A stretch of 64,000 bases of DNA from Streptomyces sp. NBC_01571. Lineage in GTDB: Bacteria; Actinomycetota; Actinomycetes; Streptomycetales; Streptomycetaceae. The notes beneath the pieces were generated by a model, which did no database searches, was not told where the DNA came from, and worked only from the letters and a program-made list of their open reading frames with translations. A program made the position numbers and the translations under genes. This document shows, piece after piece, positions 19,965 to 29,347 of the stretch (position 1 is the stretch's first letter; every line of letters starts with the position of its first letter). Location of the stretch: positions 5,146,001 through 5,210,000 of the forward strand of contig NZ_JAPEPZ010000001.1 in the NCBI RefSeq assembly GCF_026339875.1. Reading direction: 5' to 3'.

Positions 19965-20761
19965 GCGCGGCGACCATGACCGACCCCCGTACGGGGACCA
20001 CCACGACGGCGGGGCGGATGGCGGCGCTCGCACGCGCCGAGCTGACCCTGCTGGGACGAACGAAGGCGACGCTCGCCGCTGCCGTGATCGTGCCGCTGGC
20101 CCTGCCGTTCAGCCTGCGCTCGACCGTCGACCAGATGGACCTGAAGGGCACCGGACTCTCGGTGGGCTCGGTCGTCCTGCCGTCCTCCGTCGGTTTCTCC
20201 CTCCTCTTCGCGGTCTACAGCTCGCTGGTGAGCGTGTACGCGGCCCGCCACAAGGAGCTCGTCCTCAAGCGGCTGCGCACCGGGGAACTGCGGGACACGG
20301 AGATCCTCGCGGGCGCTGCCCTGCCTTCGGTCGCGATCGGTCTGGTGCAGTGCCTGGCCCTGACCGTCGCATGTGCCGCCCTGCTGGACGTCGGGGCACC
20401 CCAAGCCCCCCATCTCGCCGTCCTGGGCCTGCTTCTGGGCCTGGCGATGTGGCCTCCGCTCGCGGCCGTCACCGCGAGCCTCAGCAGGAGTGTGGAAGGC
20501 GCCCAGGTGACCGCCATGCCCCTGATACTGCTGTCCCTGCTCGGTTCGGGCACCTTCGTCCCCCTCCAGATGATGCCCGGCGCACTGGCCTCGGCCTGTG
20601 AACTGCTGCCCCTGACCCCGGTGATCACCCTGGTCCGCGGCGGCTGGACCGGCGGCCTGTCCGCGCACGACGCCCTGGGCGCCGTCGGGACGGCGGTGGC
20701 CTGGACCGTGTTCGCGGTGTTTGCTGTACGGCGGTGGTTCCGCTGGGAGCCGCGGCGGTGA
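19961..20761 (+). CDS. ABC-2 type transporter permease
   Basis: A 266-residue membrane protein with about six hydrophobic segments and the layout of ABC-2 permeases: an N-terminal cytoplasmic helix, a helical core including VVLPSSVGFSLLFAVYSSLV, and a loop with the amphipathic segment RHKELVLKRLRTGELRDTEI. The late sequence MPGALASACELLPLTPVITL is typical of drug-resistance transporter permeases. It is coupled by 4-bp overlap to the ATPase gene. Confidence 0.92.
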   Translation: MSAATMTDPRTGTTTTAGRMAALARAELTLLGRTKATLAAAVIVPLALPFSLRSTVDQMDLKGTGLSVGSVVLPSSVGFSLLFAVYSSLVSVYAARHKELVLKRLRTGELRDTEILAGAALPSVAIGLVQCLALTVACAALLDVGAPQAPHLAVLGLLLGLAMWPPLAAVTASLSRSVEGAQVTAMPLILLSLLGSGTFVPLQMMPGALASACELLPLTPVITLVRGGWTGGLSAHDALGAVGTAVAWTVFAVFAVRRWFRWEPRR

Positions 20762-20783
20762 CCACGCACCCTCGGAGGTCGGT

Positions 20784-22148
20784 ATGAGCAGGCCGGGCGG
20801 CTGGTGGCGGGGCAAGAGCACGCCGGCGAAGGTCGAGACCTACACGCGGTGGTCGTTCCACTTCTTCGCCCTGATCGAGATCACCTCGATCGGACTGCCG
20901 CTGTTCGCGAACGTGGCCGGCACGCTGTCCTGGTGGCTGTTCGCGCTGGTGTGCGGGCACTCCGCGCTCTGCGCGGCGACCGCGTCGCGGGCGCTGGACT
21001 GGGTACGCGGCACCCGCGACCGCCCCCGGCGGATGCTGACCGCGCTGGCGGCGGTCACCGCTCTGGTCGCCGTGGTGGCGCTCACCCTCTCGGGCACGGA
21101 CTGGCGTCCGGCGACCGACGTCGAGGTGCGCCAGGGCGCCTCGATGTTCGTCGGTGTCATCGCCTTCGGCACCGGGACCCTCGCGCTCGGCACGCGGGAC
21201 CGGCGCCGGATGACCCATGTGGTGGTCGGGGCGACGGTGGGTGCCGGAGCGGTGTCGTTCCCGCTCGGCTTCCCCGGCCCCGCCGCGCTGATCATCGCCG
21301 GCACGGTCCTGCTCACCGCCGGATTCCTCGCCTTCACGGCCGCCTTCTCCGTCTGGCTGCTCAACGCCGTGTACGAACTCGACGCGGCCCGCGAGACCCG
21401 GGCCCGCCTCGCGGTCGCCGAGGAGCGGCTGCGGTTCGGACGCGATCTGCACGACGTGATGGGCCGCAACCTCGCGGTGATCGCGCTGAAGAGCGAACTC
21501 GCCGTGCAGCTGGCCCGGCGCGGGCGGCCGGAGGCCGTGGACCAGATGACCGAGGTGCAGCGGATAGCCCGGGAGTCCCAGCGCGAGGTGCGCGAGGTCG
21601 TACGCGGCTACCGCGAGGCCGACCTCACCGTCGAACTCGCGGGCGCTCAGGGTGTGCTGAAGGCCGCCGGCATCACCTGCGAGGTGACCGGTTCCGCGAC
21701 GAGACTTCCCGCACAGGTTCAGTCGGCGCTCGGCTGGGTCGTCCGGGAAGCGACGACGAACGTGCTGCGGCACGGGGACGCGCGGCGGTGCGGGGTCTCG
21801 CTGCGGGTGGCGGACGGGAGGGTCACCCTCACGGTGGAGAACGACGGGGTGCCGGACGCGGTCGCCGCCGCCTCCGGAGCGGGAGAAGGCGCCGGGCCCG
21901 GCGACGGCTCCCGGCCCGGCGACGGCTCCGGGCCGGGCGAGGGCTCCGGGCTCGTGGGCCTGCGGGAGCGGCTGACCGAGTTGGACGGGACCTTGCGGGC
22001 CGGACCGGCCGACGGCGGCACGTTCCGTTTGACGGCCGAGGTGCCGCTTCCGAATCCGGCGGAGCCCGATCAGCCGGAGGCGAATCCACCGGAGCCGAAT
22101 CCGTCGGCGGTGCCCGCGCCGCGTCGAGTGAACGAGGTCAGATCATGA
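20784..22148 (+). CDS. sensor histidine kinase, DesK/LiaS class (HisKA_3)
   Basis: A 454-residue kinase. The first 200 residues carry about six hydrophobic segments, then a short coiled linker (ARETRARLAVAEERLRFGRD) leads to the HisKA_3 phosphoacceptor His223 in DLHDVMGRNLAVI. The HATPase domain has the N box VREATTNVLRHG and the G-box GLVGLRERL. A Gly/Pro-rich repeat (about residues 372-389, EGAGPGDGSRPGDGSGPGEG) is inserted between the ATP-binding motifs. The ATG at 20784 has GGAGG 5 bp upstream. It overlaps the regulator gene by 4 bp. Known members sense membrane state or cell-wall drugs. Confidence 0.93.
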   Translation: MSRPGGWWRGKSTPAKVETYTRWSFHFFALIEITSIGLPLFANVAGTLSWWLFALVCGHSALCAATASRALDWVRGTRDRPRRMLTALAAVTALVAVVALTLSGTDWRPATDVEVRQGASMFVGVIAFGTGTLALGTRDRRRMTHVVVGATVGAGAVSFPLGFPGPAALIIAGTVLLTAGFLAFTAAFSVWLLNAVYELDAARETRARLAVAEERLRFGRDLHDVMGRNLAVIALKSELAVQLARRGRPEAVDQMTEVQRIARESQREVREVVRGYREADLTVELAGAQGVLKAAGITCEVTGSATRLPAQVQSALGWVVREATTNVLRHGDARRCGVSLRVADGRVTLTVENDGVPDAVAAASGAGEGAGPGDGSRPGDGSGPGEGSGLVGLRERLTELDGTLRAGPADGGTFRLTAEVPLPNPAEPDQPEANPPEPNPSAVPAPRRVNEVRS

Positions 22149-22792
22149 CGCACGTACCGTCCCCGTCACCCGTACCGCCCGTACCGCCCGTACGTCTGCT
22201 GCTCGCCGACGACGAACATCTGATCCGGGGAGCGCTCGCCGCGCTGCTGGCCCTGGAGGACGATCTCGTGGTGGTCGCCGAGGCGGCGACCGGGCCCGAG
22301 GCACTGGCCATGGCACGGGCGCACGTTCCCGATGTCGCCGTGCTCGATCTCCGGATGCCGGGGGCGGACGGTGTGAGCGTGGCCACATCGCTGCGGGCCG
22401 AACTGCCCGGCTGCCGGGTGCTGATCGTGACGAGCCATGGGCGGCCGGGTCATCTGAAGCGGGCGCTTGCGGCAGGTGTACGGGGCTTTGTCCCCAAGAC
22501 CGTCAGCGCGCAACGGCTCGCCGAGATCATCCGTACCGTGCACGCGGGAAACCGTTACGTGGACCCGGAGTTGGCCGCCGACGCGATCTCCGCCGGGGAC
22601 TCCCCGCTGACCGCGCGGGAGGCCGAGGTGCTCGAGTTCGCCGCCGACGGCGCGCCCGTCGCGGAGATCGCGGAACGGGCCGCGCTGTCGCAGGGGACGG
22701 TACGGAACTATCTGTCGTCCGCCGTCTCCAAACTCGGGGCGGAGAACCGGCACGCGGCGGTGCGTCTCGCACGGCGGCGAGGTTGGGTATAG
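22145..22792 (+). CDS. response regulator, NarL/LuxR family (DesR-like)
   Basis: A 215-residue regulator. The receiver domain has LLLADDEHLIRGAL with acidic pocket residues, phosphoacceptor Asp68 in AVLDLRMPGADG, Thr/Ser in LIVTSHG and Lys in GFVPKTVS. The C-terminal LuxR-type helix-turn-helix includes LTAREAEVLEFAADGAPVAE and GTVRNYLSSAVSKLGA. It is partner of the preceding kinase and likely regulates this cassette through the palindrome near 18880. Confidence 0.94.
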   Translation: MTHVPSPSPVPPVPPVRLLLADDEHLIRGALAALLALEDDLVVVAEAATGPEALAMARAHVPDVAVLDLRMPGADGVSVATSLRAELPGCRVLIVTSHGRPGHLKRALAAGVRGFVPKTVSAQRLAEIIRTVHAGNRYVDPELAADAISAGDSPLTAREAEVLEFAADGAPVAEIAERAALSQGTVRNYLSSAVSKLGAENRHAAVRLARRRGWV

Positions 22793-22814
22793 TTGCTCTC
22801 GCACCACAGCGCAT

Positions 22815-22887
22815 GCGGACGTAGCTCAGTTGGTAGAGCGCAACCTTGCCAAGGTTGAGGTCGCCAGTTCGAACCTGGTCGTCCGCT
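22815..22887 (+). tRNA. tRNA-Gly (anticodon GCC), copy 2
   Basis: A 73-nt cloverleaf, identical to the gene at 18610 through the anticodon arm. The T-stem is changed by compensatory bases (GCCAGTTCGAACCTGG instead of GCGAGTTCGAGCCTCG). The two copies flank the ABC/two-component cassette as direct repeats. Confidence 0.95.
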
Positions 22888-22895
22888 CCAGTGCA

Positions 22896-22924
22896 GAAGC
22901 CCCCGGCCTCCGGCCGGGGGCTTC
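22896..22924 (+). terminator. terminator after tRNA-Gly copy 2
   Basis: A 13-bp GAAGCCCCCGGCC stem with its complement and 3-nt loop. It lies between the tRNA and the end of convergent purC, so it may serve both. Confidence 0.85.
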
Positions 22925-22945
22925 TTCGTGTGCCGACCCGCTCCC

Positions 22946-23845
22946 TCAGCTCCAGCTGGTGCCGGTCAGCCGCTCGAACGCCTCGATGTACTTGGCGCTC
23001 GTCGCCTCCACGACATGCGCCGGGAGCGCGGGCGGCGGCTGCTCGCTCCTGCGGTCCCAGCCCGACTCGGCGGACGTCAGCCAGTCGCGGACGAACTGCT
23101 TGTCGAAGGACGGCTGGGCGCGGCCCGGCTCCCACGCGTCGGCCGGCCAGAAGCGCGACGAGTCCGGGGTCAGCACCTCGTCGGCCAGGACGAGGGTCCC
23201 GTCCTCGTAGCCGAACTCGAACTTGGTGTCGGCGAGGATGATCCCGCGCTCACGCGCGATGTCGCGTGCGCGGCCGTACACGGCGAGGGTCGCCTGACGC
23301 AGCTGCGCCGCGGTCTCGGCGCCGACCTGGCGGGCGACCTCCTCGTACGGGACGTTCTCGTCGTGCTCGCCGACCTCGGCCTTGGTGGCGGGGGTGAAGA
23401 TCGGCGCGGGGAGTTCCGAGCCGTCGACGAGGCCCTCGGGCAGGGCGAGACCGCAGACCGTACGGGAGGCGTCGTACTCCAACAGGCCGGAGCCGGTGAG
23501 GTAACCGCGCGCGACGCACTCGACCGGAACCATCCGCAGCGACTTGCAGATCAGGGTGCGGCCGGCCCAGTCGGCGGGGGCGCCGGGCGGGAGTTCGGTG
23601 CTCAGGACGTGGTGGGGGACGAGGTCGGCGAGCTTGTCGAACCACCACAGGGAGAGCTGGGTGAGGACCCGGCCCTTGTCGGGAATCTCGGTGGGCAGTA
23701 CCCAGTCGTAGGCGGAAAGACGGTCACTGGCGATCATCACGAGGTCGCCCGCCTCGTTCCGGTACAGGTCGCGCACCTTGCCGGTGTGCAGATGCACCAG
23801 ACCCGGGACCTGGAGGGGCTCGGGCTTTTCGACGAATCCGGACAC
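22946..23845 (-). CDS. purC: SAICAR synthase
   Basis: A 299-residue phosphoribosylaminoimidazole-succinocarboxamide synthase, joining CAIR and aspartate with ATP. Signature segments are KVRDLYRNEAGDLVMIASDR, SAYDWVLPTEIPDKG, VPVECVARGYLTGSG and ILADTKFEFGYEDGTLVL with LTPDSSRFWPAD. The GTG start at 23845 follows GGGGAGGAACC and gives the standard length. It is monocistronic and convergent with the tRNA-Gly gene. Confidence 0.96.
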   Translation of the reverse strand: MSGFVEKPEPLQVPGLVHLHTGKVRDLYRNEAGDLVMIASDRLSAYDWVLPTEIPDKGRVLTQLSLWWFDKLADLVPHHVLSTELPPGAPADWAGRTLICKSLRMVPVECVARGYLTGSGLLEYDASRTVCGLALPEGLVDGSELPAPIFTPATKAEVGEHDENVPYEEVARQVGAETAAQLRQATLAVYGRARDIARERGIILADTKFEFGYEDGTLVLADEVLTPDSSRFWPADAWEPGRAQPSFDKQFVRDWLTSAESGWDRRSEQPPPALPAHVVEATSAKYIEAFERLTGTSWS

Positions 23846-23978
23846 GGTTCCTCCCCGTATTTCTGTCCAAGTGGCTCGATTCTCCCGTATGCGGAGAGCG
23901 GCTCCGGCCACGGGGTGCCTGGACGGCGCGGGGAGGTACCGCGCGGGGTGCACGGCGGGTGCGCGCCGCGGCGCCTGC

Positions 23979-25487
23979 TCAGTCCCGTTTGCAGATGCGG
24001 TCGAGGAGGTTGGCCGTGGCCCGCTGGACGCGGGTGTCGACGTGGCCCGGCCGGTCCAGGGCCGGGGACCAGGCGAACGTCCCGGACGCAAAGACCAGCG
24101 CGCCGGAGGGCGCTCGGTAGAGGGAGGTCTCCTGGTGGCGGACGGCGCCCTCGCTGTCCCGGTACGGGGAGTGGGCGAGGAGGATGCGGCCGTCGTGCTC
24201 CGGCAGCGGGGCGCGGGGGAAGTAGCGGTCGGCCTCGCCCGCGACCATGCCCTCGAGTTCGTCGCCCTCGTGCGCGCCGGTGGCGTCCCACAGCCAGTGG
24301 TCGCAGTTGCGCACGACCAGGGGGTGGGGGTCGGGGACCCTGCCCGCGTACTGGATGCCGATGAGCTGCTGCTCGGGCCGGTCGATCTCCCGCCACAGCG
24401 ACGGCTTTCCGGGGCCCCTGCGCTTGCGGCAGGTCAGCAGGCGGTCCGCGACACCGGACGGCGAGGGACCCAACTCCACTTGCCAGTACATGGTGTTGGC
24501 GGAGAGGAAGACCAGCGAAGTGCCGTTTCCGCAGGCGAGTTCCGCGGTGCGGCGCATGGCCGGCGACCAGTACTCGTCGTGGCCCGGGAAGACCAGGCCG
24601 CGGTAACGGGTGGGGTCGACGCGGCCGGCGTGCAGGTCACGGGCGTCGGCATAGGCGAGGTCGTAGCCGTAGCGCTCGGCCCAGCGGATGAAGTCGTAGG
24701 CGTGGCCGACGTGGAGAGGGAGGCCCGCGCCCGCGTACGGGCGGTCGAAGGAGACCGTCGTCGCCGCGTCCGCCTCCCCGAGGAGCCGGCCGTCCTCGTC
24801 CCACGCGTGATAGAGGCTCGCGCCCGTACGGCCGTCCTCCGGATAGAGGTTGTACGCCTGCCAGGTGATGTCCGGGAGCAGGAGCAACAGGTCGGCGGGG
24901 TGGTTGTCGCGGACAGTGAAGGGGACGTGGGAGCGGTAGCCGTCGGCGGTGGTCAGTACGGCCACGTACGCGCCGATGTTCCAGTAGCTCGGGATCTGCA
25001 GGCGCCAGGACAGCCACCAGTGGTGGCAGGAAACGGTTCTGTCGGCGGTGAGCGGCGGGGGCTGGACGATCCCGGAGAGGCGGGGGCTGGTGGTGATCTT
25101 GCTGGCGCCGTCGCCTCCGTAGTGCCCGATGCGGTAGATGTCGACGCTGAATTCCTGGGGCGGATCGACGGTGACATGGAAGTCGATGGCCTCGCCCGGG
25201 GCGGCCGCGCCGTTGGAGGCGAACCCCTTGATCTGGCGGTGCACGTCGTCCGCGGAGCGGGGGCCCCCGATCCTGGGCTGGGGAATGGCACCCCTCACCG
25301 GCTTCGTGGCGTCCCGCAGGAGGGTGGCGCCGGGGGCGTGGTCGATGTACCAGGGGACGACGTGCCCGGTGTCGTCGAAGTACTGCTCGTCGCCGCGGAG
25401 CCAGGGAACGGGTCCCTGGCCGAAGGGGTCCGTCACGGCGTGCGCGAGAGCTCCCGACTCCCAGCGACGGATCTGCTCCGATCCCAT
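23979..25487 (-). CDS. N,N-dimethylformamidase beta-subunit-like protein
   Basis: A 502-residue protein resembling the large subunit of N,N-dimethylformamidase. An N-terminal beta-sandwich region (about residues 90-210, DFHVTVDPPQEFSVDIYRIG) is followed by a glutamine-amidotransferase-like fold (LLLLLPDITWQAYNLYPEDG, GLVFPGHDEYWSPAMR). Substrate is unknown; in actinomycetes this lone subunit lacks the small alpha partner, so DMF hydrolysis should not be assumed. Start ATG 25487 was chosen because GGGAGGGGAGC lies directly upstream. It lies between purC and the M48-like membrane gene in this genus, as I recall. Confidence 0.85.
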   Translation of the reverse strand: MGSEQIRRWESGALAHAVTDPFGQGPVPWLRGDEQYFDDTGHVVPWYIDHAPGATLLRDATKPVRGAIPQPRIGGPRSADDVHRQIKGFASNGAAAPGEAIDFHVTVDPPQEFSVDIYRIGHYGGDGASKITTSPRLSGIVQPPPLTADRTVSCHHWWLSWRLQIPSYWNIGAYVAVLTTADGYRSHVPFTVRDNHPADLLLLLPDITWQAYNLYPEDGRTGASLYHAWDEDGRLLGEADAATTVSFDRPYAGAGLPLHVGHAYDFIRWAERYGYDLAYADARDLHAGRVDPTRYRGLVFPGHDEYWSPAMRRTAELACGNGTSLVFLSANTMYWQVELGPSPSGVADRLLTCRKRRGPGKPSLWREIDRPEQQLIGIQYAGRVPDPHPLVVRNCDHWLWDATGAHEGDELEGMVAGEADRYFPRAPLPEHDGRILLAHSPYRDSEGAVRHQETSLYRAPSGALVFASGTFAWSPALDRPGHVDTRVQRATANLLDRICKRD

Positions 25488-25743
25488 GCCTGCTCCCCTC
25501 CCTCGTGCCCCCGTCGGTTCCGTCAACCTCTGCCCGGCGCGCGAGTCTCTGCCCGGCGCGCGATCGGTCCCAGCACATCACATTACGCACGCACTCCGTC
25601 ACCGTTCGTCGCGAATTGACGTGAACGGAACGGGGGAATCCGGACCCGGGCGGGAGAATCCGGACCGGGGTGAGTGGGAAGGGTCCCACTCGCTCGGTGC
25701 CGAGCACGGTACTCGGCCCGGTACCGGCGCGTCGCTGTCGTGT
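25488..25743. other. intergenic region with short hairpins
   Basis: A 256-bp gap. It contains a duplicated CTGCCCGGCGCGCGA (about 25531 and 25549) and a short stem GAGTGGGA/TCCCACTC near 25673-25691 that could terminate the minus-strand gene starting at 27621. Confidence 0.5.
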
Positions 25744-27621
25744 TCAGACGAGCCGGACCGGCTTCTCCGGGCGGACACCGAGGCGGCGGAGCCAGTCCCG
25801 GAGGGGGGCCGGGTCCCCGTCCTCGACCAGGGTCAGGACGCGCGGGCCCAGATCGGCCGCACGTTCGCCGCCGACCAGGAGGGACGGTCCGTCGAGCCAG
25901 TCGAGCCCGGGCGCCGCGCCCGCCGTGTCCATCGCGGCGCAGCAGACCATCGCGGTGACGTGGTCGGCCAGCAGCTCGCGTCCCGTGCGCGGCGGCTGGA
26001 GCGGGAAGAGCGGCAGCATCCCGTCCTCCCAGAACGCCAGGTCGGGCCCCGGCTGCTCCGCGCCGCCACTCGGTACGGAGACCGGCACCGACGCCTCGTC
26101 CCGGGCCAGCTCCGCGCTGAGGCCGGCCGCGAGCGCCGCCGTCCGCTCGCTCCCGAGGCAGAGATCGCCGTCGTCCTCGTCCGCGCCCATCCGCTCGTAC
26201 GCTCCGCGCCGCTTGGTGACGAAGGGGACGGAATCCGGCTCGGGGGCCGTCCCGGAGGCGGCGCGCGTGCCGGTGTCGGCGTCGGTGGCTGCGTCGGCAT
26301 CGGTGGCTGCGCCGGCTTCGCCGTCGTTCGGCGGCACCGTCAGGTGGTCCAGGACGCGTGCCAGTGTCGGGCCGCCACGGTCGGGCACCGTCGGGTCCGA
26401 GGAGTGGCGGACGCCCAGCGCGTCCAGGACCCGGTGCAGGCGGGCGGCGTCGGTCCGCCAGGTGCGGTCGACGACCTCGTCCGGATACTCCTGCCAGTCC
26501 ACCGGAGCCCAGTCGGGCCCGGTCTCCGCGGGCCCGCCGTGGAAGAGCCGGGCGGCGAGCAGCGAGGCCGCCTCGTCCACCGTGCCGGGCTCTTCGAGCA
26601 GGTCGCAGGCGGGGCGCTCGCCGAGGCGCGAGGTGAAGCCCTCGGCCAGCCGGTCGCGGCGGGAGAGCTCGGTGAGGGCCGCGACGACACCCGCGTCCAG
26701 CCGGGACGGCCAGCGGCCCATCCGCCAGGCGGGCAGTGCGACGCGGTTCAGCAGCCGGTCCCAGCCCGCGTAGGCCAGGCCCACCTGTTCCTGGGCGACG
26801 ATCCGCAGGCCGTAGTCCACGGCCTGCGCGCGCTCGGCCGCGGCGGCCGCCACTCCGCGCTCCATCTCGGCCGCGTGCCCCCGGCAGCTGCGCAGCAGCA
26901 GGCGGGTCACCCAGCCGACACCGGCCAGCACCGTGCGGACCACCGGGCCGTGGGCGGGTGCCGAGGCCACGGCCACGGCCGCGTCCAGCCCCCGTACGAA
27001 CCGGCGGGCCGCGGCTATGTCCGGGTGCGCGGAGGGTCCCGTACCGGCGACGACCGGGGCGAGGACGGCGCGCAGTTCACCGACGCGCATCCACCACAGG
27101 AAGGGCGAGCCGATGACGAGGACGGGAGCGGCGGGGGTGCGGCGGACGTGCGCCGAGGCTCCTCGTGCGCCCGTTATCTCGTCCCTGGCCCGGGGCGGCG
27201 GCGGTCCGTGCGCCGGGTGGGTGCGGTCCTCCAGCCAGCTGTCGCAGTCCGGGGTGAGCGCTATCGCGGAGGGGGGAGGGACGTCGAGGCGGTCGGCCAG
27301 GTCCCGGACCATGCGGTACAGGTCGGGGGCGGATTCCTCCGCTACCGGGACCGTGGGGCTCACGGCGGGACGGGCGCGGGCGACGACGAGCGCGATGCCC
27401 GCGGCCGCGAGGAGGACGAGGCCGGCGAGGACCGCTACGACCCAGCGCGTGACGGGCCACGCCCCGCCGGTGATGTGACCGGTCGAGCCGCCGACGAGCA
27501 GCACGACGGCGACAGCCGCGGGCAGCAGGGCTACGGCCAGCGCGCGGCTGCGGATCCGCAGCACGGCGAGAGCCCGGGAGCGCGCGGCCTGCGCGCCCAC
27601 CTCCACACCCATACCGGTCAC
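25744..27621 (-). CDS. membrane protein with degenerate M48-peptidase-like core
   Basis: A 625-residue protein with two N-terminal transmembrane helices (about residues 28-45 and 59-80), then a soluble region. Residues 165-194 read as an M48-type active-site region, with LVIGSPFLWWMRVGELRAVL followed by APVVAG where active enzymes have AHExxH. The zinc ligands are therefore missing, suggesting a pseudopeptidase. A linker (about 450-480) is rich in TDAD/AATDAD repeats; the tail contains DWLDGPSLLVGGERAADL. I assign it as an uncharacterised Streptomyces membrane protein. The GTG start has only a distant AGGGGG upstream, so the start is uncertain. Confidence 0.75.
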   Translation of the reverse strand: MTGMGVEVGAQAARSRALAVLRIRSRALAVALLPAAVAVVLLVGGSTGHITGGAWPVTRWVVAVLAGLVLLAAAGIALVVARARPAVSPTVPVAEESAPDLYRMVRDLADRLDVPPPSAIALTPDCDSWLEDRTHPAHGPPPPRARDEITGARGASAHVRRTPAAPVLVIGSPFLWWMRVGELRAVLAPVVAGTGPSAHPDIAAARRFVRGLDAAVAVASAPAHGPVVRTVLAGVGWVTRLLLRSCRGHAAEMERGVAAAAAERAQAVDYGLRIVAQEQVGLAYAGWDRLLNRVALPAWRMGRWPSRLDAGVVAALTELSRRDRLAEGFTSRLGERPACDLLEEPGTVDEAASLLAARLFHGGPAETGPDWAPVDWQEYPDEVVDRTWRTDAARLHRVLDALGVRHSSDPTVPDRGGPTLARVLDHLTVPPNDGEAGAATDADAATDADTGTRAASGTAPEPDSVPFVTKRRGAYERMGADEDDGDLCLGSERTAALAAGLSAELARDEASVPVSVPSGGAEQPGPDLAFWEDGMLPLFPLQPPRTGRELLADHVTAMVCCAAMDTAGAAPGLDWLDGPSLLVGGERAADLGPRVLTLVEDGDPAPLRDWLRRLGVRPEKPVRLV

Positions 27622-27867
27622 GACCGGAGGTCACCCCCTACTGTCCGCTCGTACGGGGCTGTTTCACAGCCCGCGCCGGCGGATGCCCTGGCTTTGCTCA
27701 CTCCCCCACTGTGGCACCCGCCACCGACATCGCAATGCCGGTGGGCCAAGTGCCGGAATGCTTTCGCCGCACCCTAGTTGGGGCCTCGGTCCCCGTCAGG
27801 CGGTTGGGGCATCGCTCACTCGATGGAATGGCTTTGGGGAAAGGTGGATGACCGTGGGCAATGATCA

Positions 27868-27897
27868 GGCCCCGGATTCCGTACAGAATCCGGGGCC
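27868..27897 (-). terminator. terminator of purD
   Basis: A 12-bp stem GGCCCCGGATTC (27868-27879) with its complement (27886-27897), loop CGTACA, 25 bp beyond the purD stop. Confidence 0.85.
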
Positions 27898-27921
27898 CAG
27901 GGGCAGGTCGTGGACCGGGTG

Positions 27922-29199
27922 CTACGCCGTCGCCGCGGCCCCCGCCGAGGATTCGGCCGCGGCCTTCGCGGCGATGTCCGTACGGTGCTGGGAACCGTCG
28001 AGGCCGATACGGGCGAGCGCCGTGTACGCGCGGTCGCGCGCCTCGGTGAGGCCGGTGCCGGTCGCCGTGACGGACAGCACGCGGCCCCCGGCGCTCACGA
28101 CCGCGTCGCCGTCGTACTTCGTCCCGGCGTGCAGGACGTACGCGTGCGGGGCGTCCTGGGCCGCCACCTCGTCGAGCCCGGTGATGGGATCGCCGGTACG
28201 CGGGGTGTCCGGGTAGTTGTGCGAGGCCACGACCACGGTGACCGCCGCGCCGTCGCTCCAGCGCAGCGGCGGCAGGTCGATGAGCGTGCCCTCGGCGGCG
28301 GCGAGGAGGACGCCGGCCAGCGGGGTCTTCAGACGGGCGAGGACCACCTGCGTCTCGGGGTCGCCGAAGCGGGCGTTGAACTCGATCACCCGTACGCCGC
28401 GGCTCGTGATCGCCAGGCCCGCGTAGAGAAGCCCGGAGAACGGGGTGCCGCGGCGGCGCAGCTCGTCGACGGTCGGCTGGAGAACGGTCTCCATGACCTC
28501 CTCCACCAGCTTCGGGTCCGCCCACGGGAGGGGCGAGTACGCGCCCATGCCGCCGGTGTTCGGGCCCTGGTCGCCGTCCAGCGCGCGCTTGAAGTCCTGG
28601 GCGGGCTGCAGCGGGACGACCGTCACACCGTCGGTGATCGCGAAGAGGGAGACCTCGGGGCCGTCGAGGAACTCCTCGATGACGACGCGTTCGCAGGCGT
28701 TGGCGTGCTCCCGGGCCTTCGCGAGGTCGTCGGTCACCACGACGCCCTTGCCGGCCGCGAGGCCGTCGTCCTTCACGACGTAGGGGGCACCGAAGGCGTC
28801 CAGCGCCTCGTCGACCTCTTCGGGAGCCGTGCAGACGTAGGAGCGGGCGGTCGGAACGCCCGCCCGTGCCATCACGTCCTTGGCGAAGGCCTTGGAGCCC
28901 TCCAGCTGCGCGGCCTCCTCGGAGGGGCCGAAGCAGGGGATGCCCGCGGCGCGCACGGCGTCGGCGACCCCGGCGACGAGCGGTGCCTCCGGGCCCACGA
29001 CGACCAGCTCGGCACCGAGCTCGGTGGCCAGCGCGGCCACCGCGGCGCCGTCGAGGGCGTCGACCGCGCGCAGCTCGGCCACGTCCGCGATGCCTGCGTT
29101 CCCGGGGGCGCAGTGCAGGGCGGTGACGGCGGGATCGAGGGACAGGGAACGGCACAGGGCGTGTTCGCGGGCGCCGCCGCCGATGACAAGGACCTTCAC
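27922..29199 (-). CDS. purD: phosphoribosylamine-glycine ligase (GAR synthetase)
   Basis: A 425-residue ATP-grasp enzyme joining phosphoribosylamine and glycine. It has KVLVIGGGAREHAL at the N-terminus, the APGNAG motif, the ATP-grasp segment YVVKDDGLAAGKGVVV, DGPEVSLFAI, GPNTGGMGAYSP and the metal-binding IEFNARFGDPETQ. The start is GTG 29199. The C-terminus carries a low-complexity Ala/Ser tail (AAKAAAESSAGAAATA). It is downstream of the dnaX locus but separated by 274 bp of repeats. Confidence 0.96.
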   Translation of the reverse strand: MKVLVIGGGAREHALCRSLSLDPAVTALHCAPGNAGIADVAELRAVDALDGAAVAALATELGAELVVVGPEAPLVAGVADAVRAAGIPCFGPSEEAAQLEGSKAFAKDVMARAGVPTARSYVCTAPEEVDEALDAFGAPYVVKDDGLAAGKGVVVTDDLAKAREHANACERVVIEEFLDGPEVSLFAITDGVTVVPLQPAQDFKRALDGDQGPNTGGMGAYSPLPWADPKLVEEVMETVLQPTVDELRRRGTPFSGLLYAGLAITSRGVRVIEFNARFGDPETQVVLARLKTPLAGVLLAAAEGTLIDLPPLRWSDGAAVTVVVASHNYPDTPRTGDPITGLDEVAAQDAPHAYVLHAGTKYDGDAVVSAGGRVLSVTATGTGLTEARDRAYTALARIGLDGSQHRTDIAAKAAAESSAGAAATA

Positions 29200-29347
29200 G
29201 GGGTCAGCCTAACCGCCGGGGGCGAGTGTCCTTGTGGGGGCTTCCGAAGCGGGGGGTCGGCGGAGTTGGTGGGATCCTCCAAGTGGTCCTTGGGGGTTCC
29301 TGGGGTTCTCGGCTGTTCCGGGGGTCTCGGGGTCCCGGGTGACTCGC

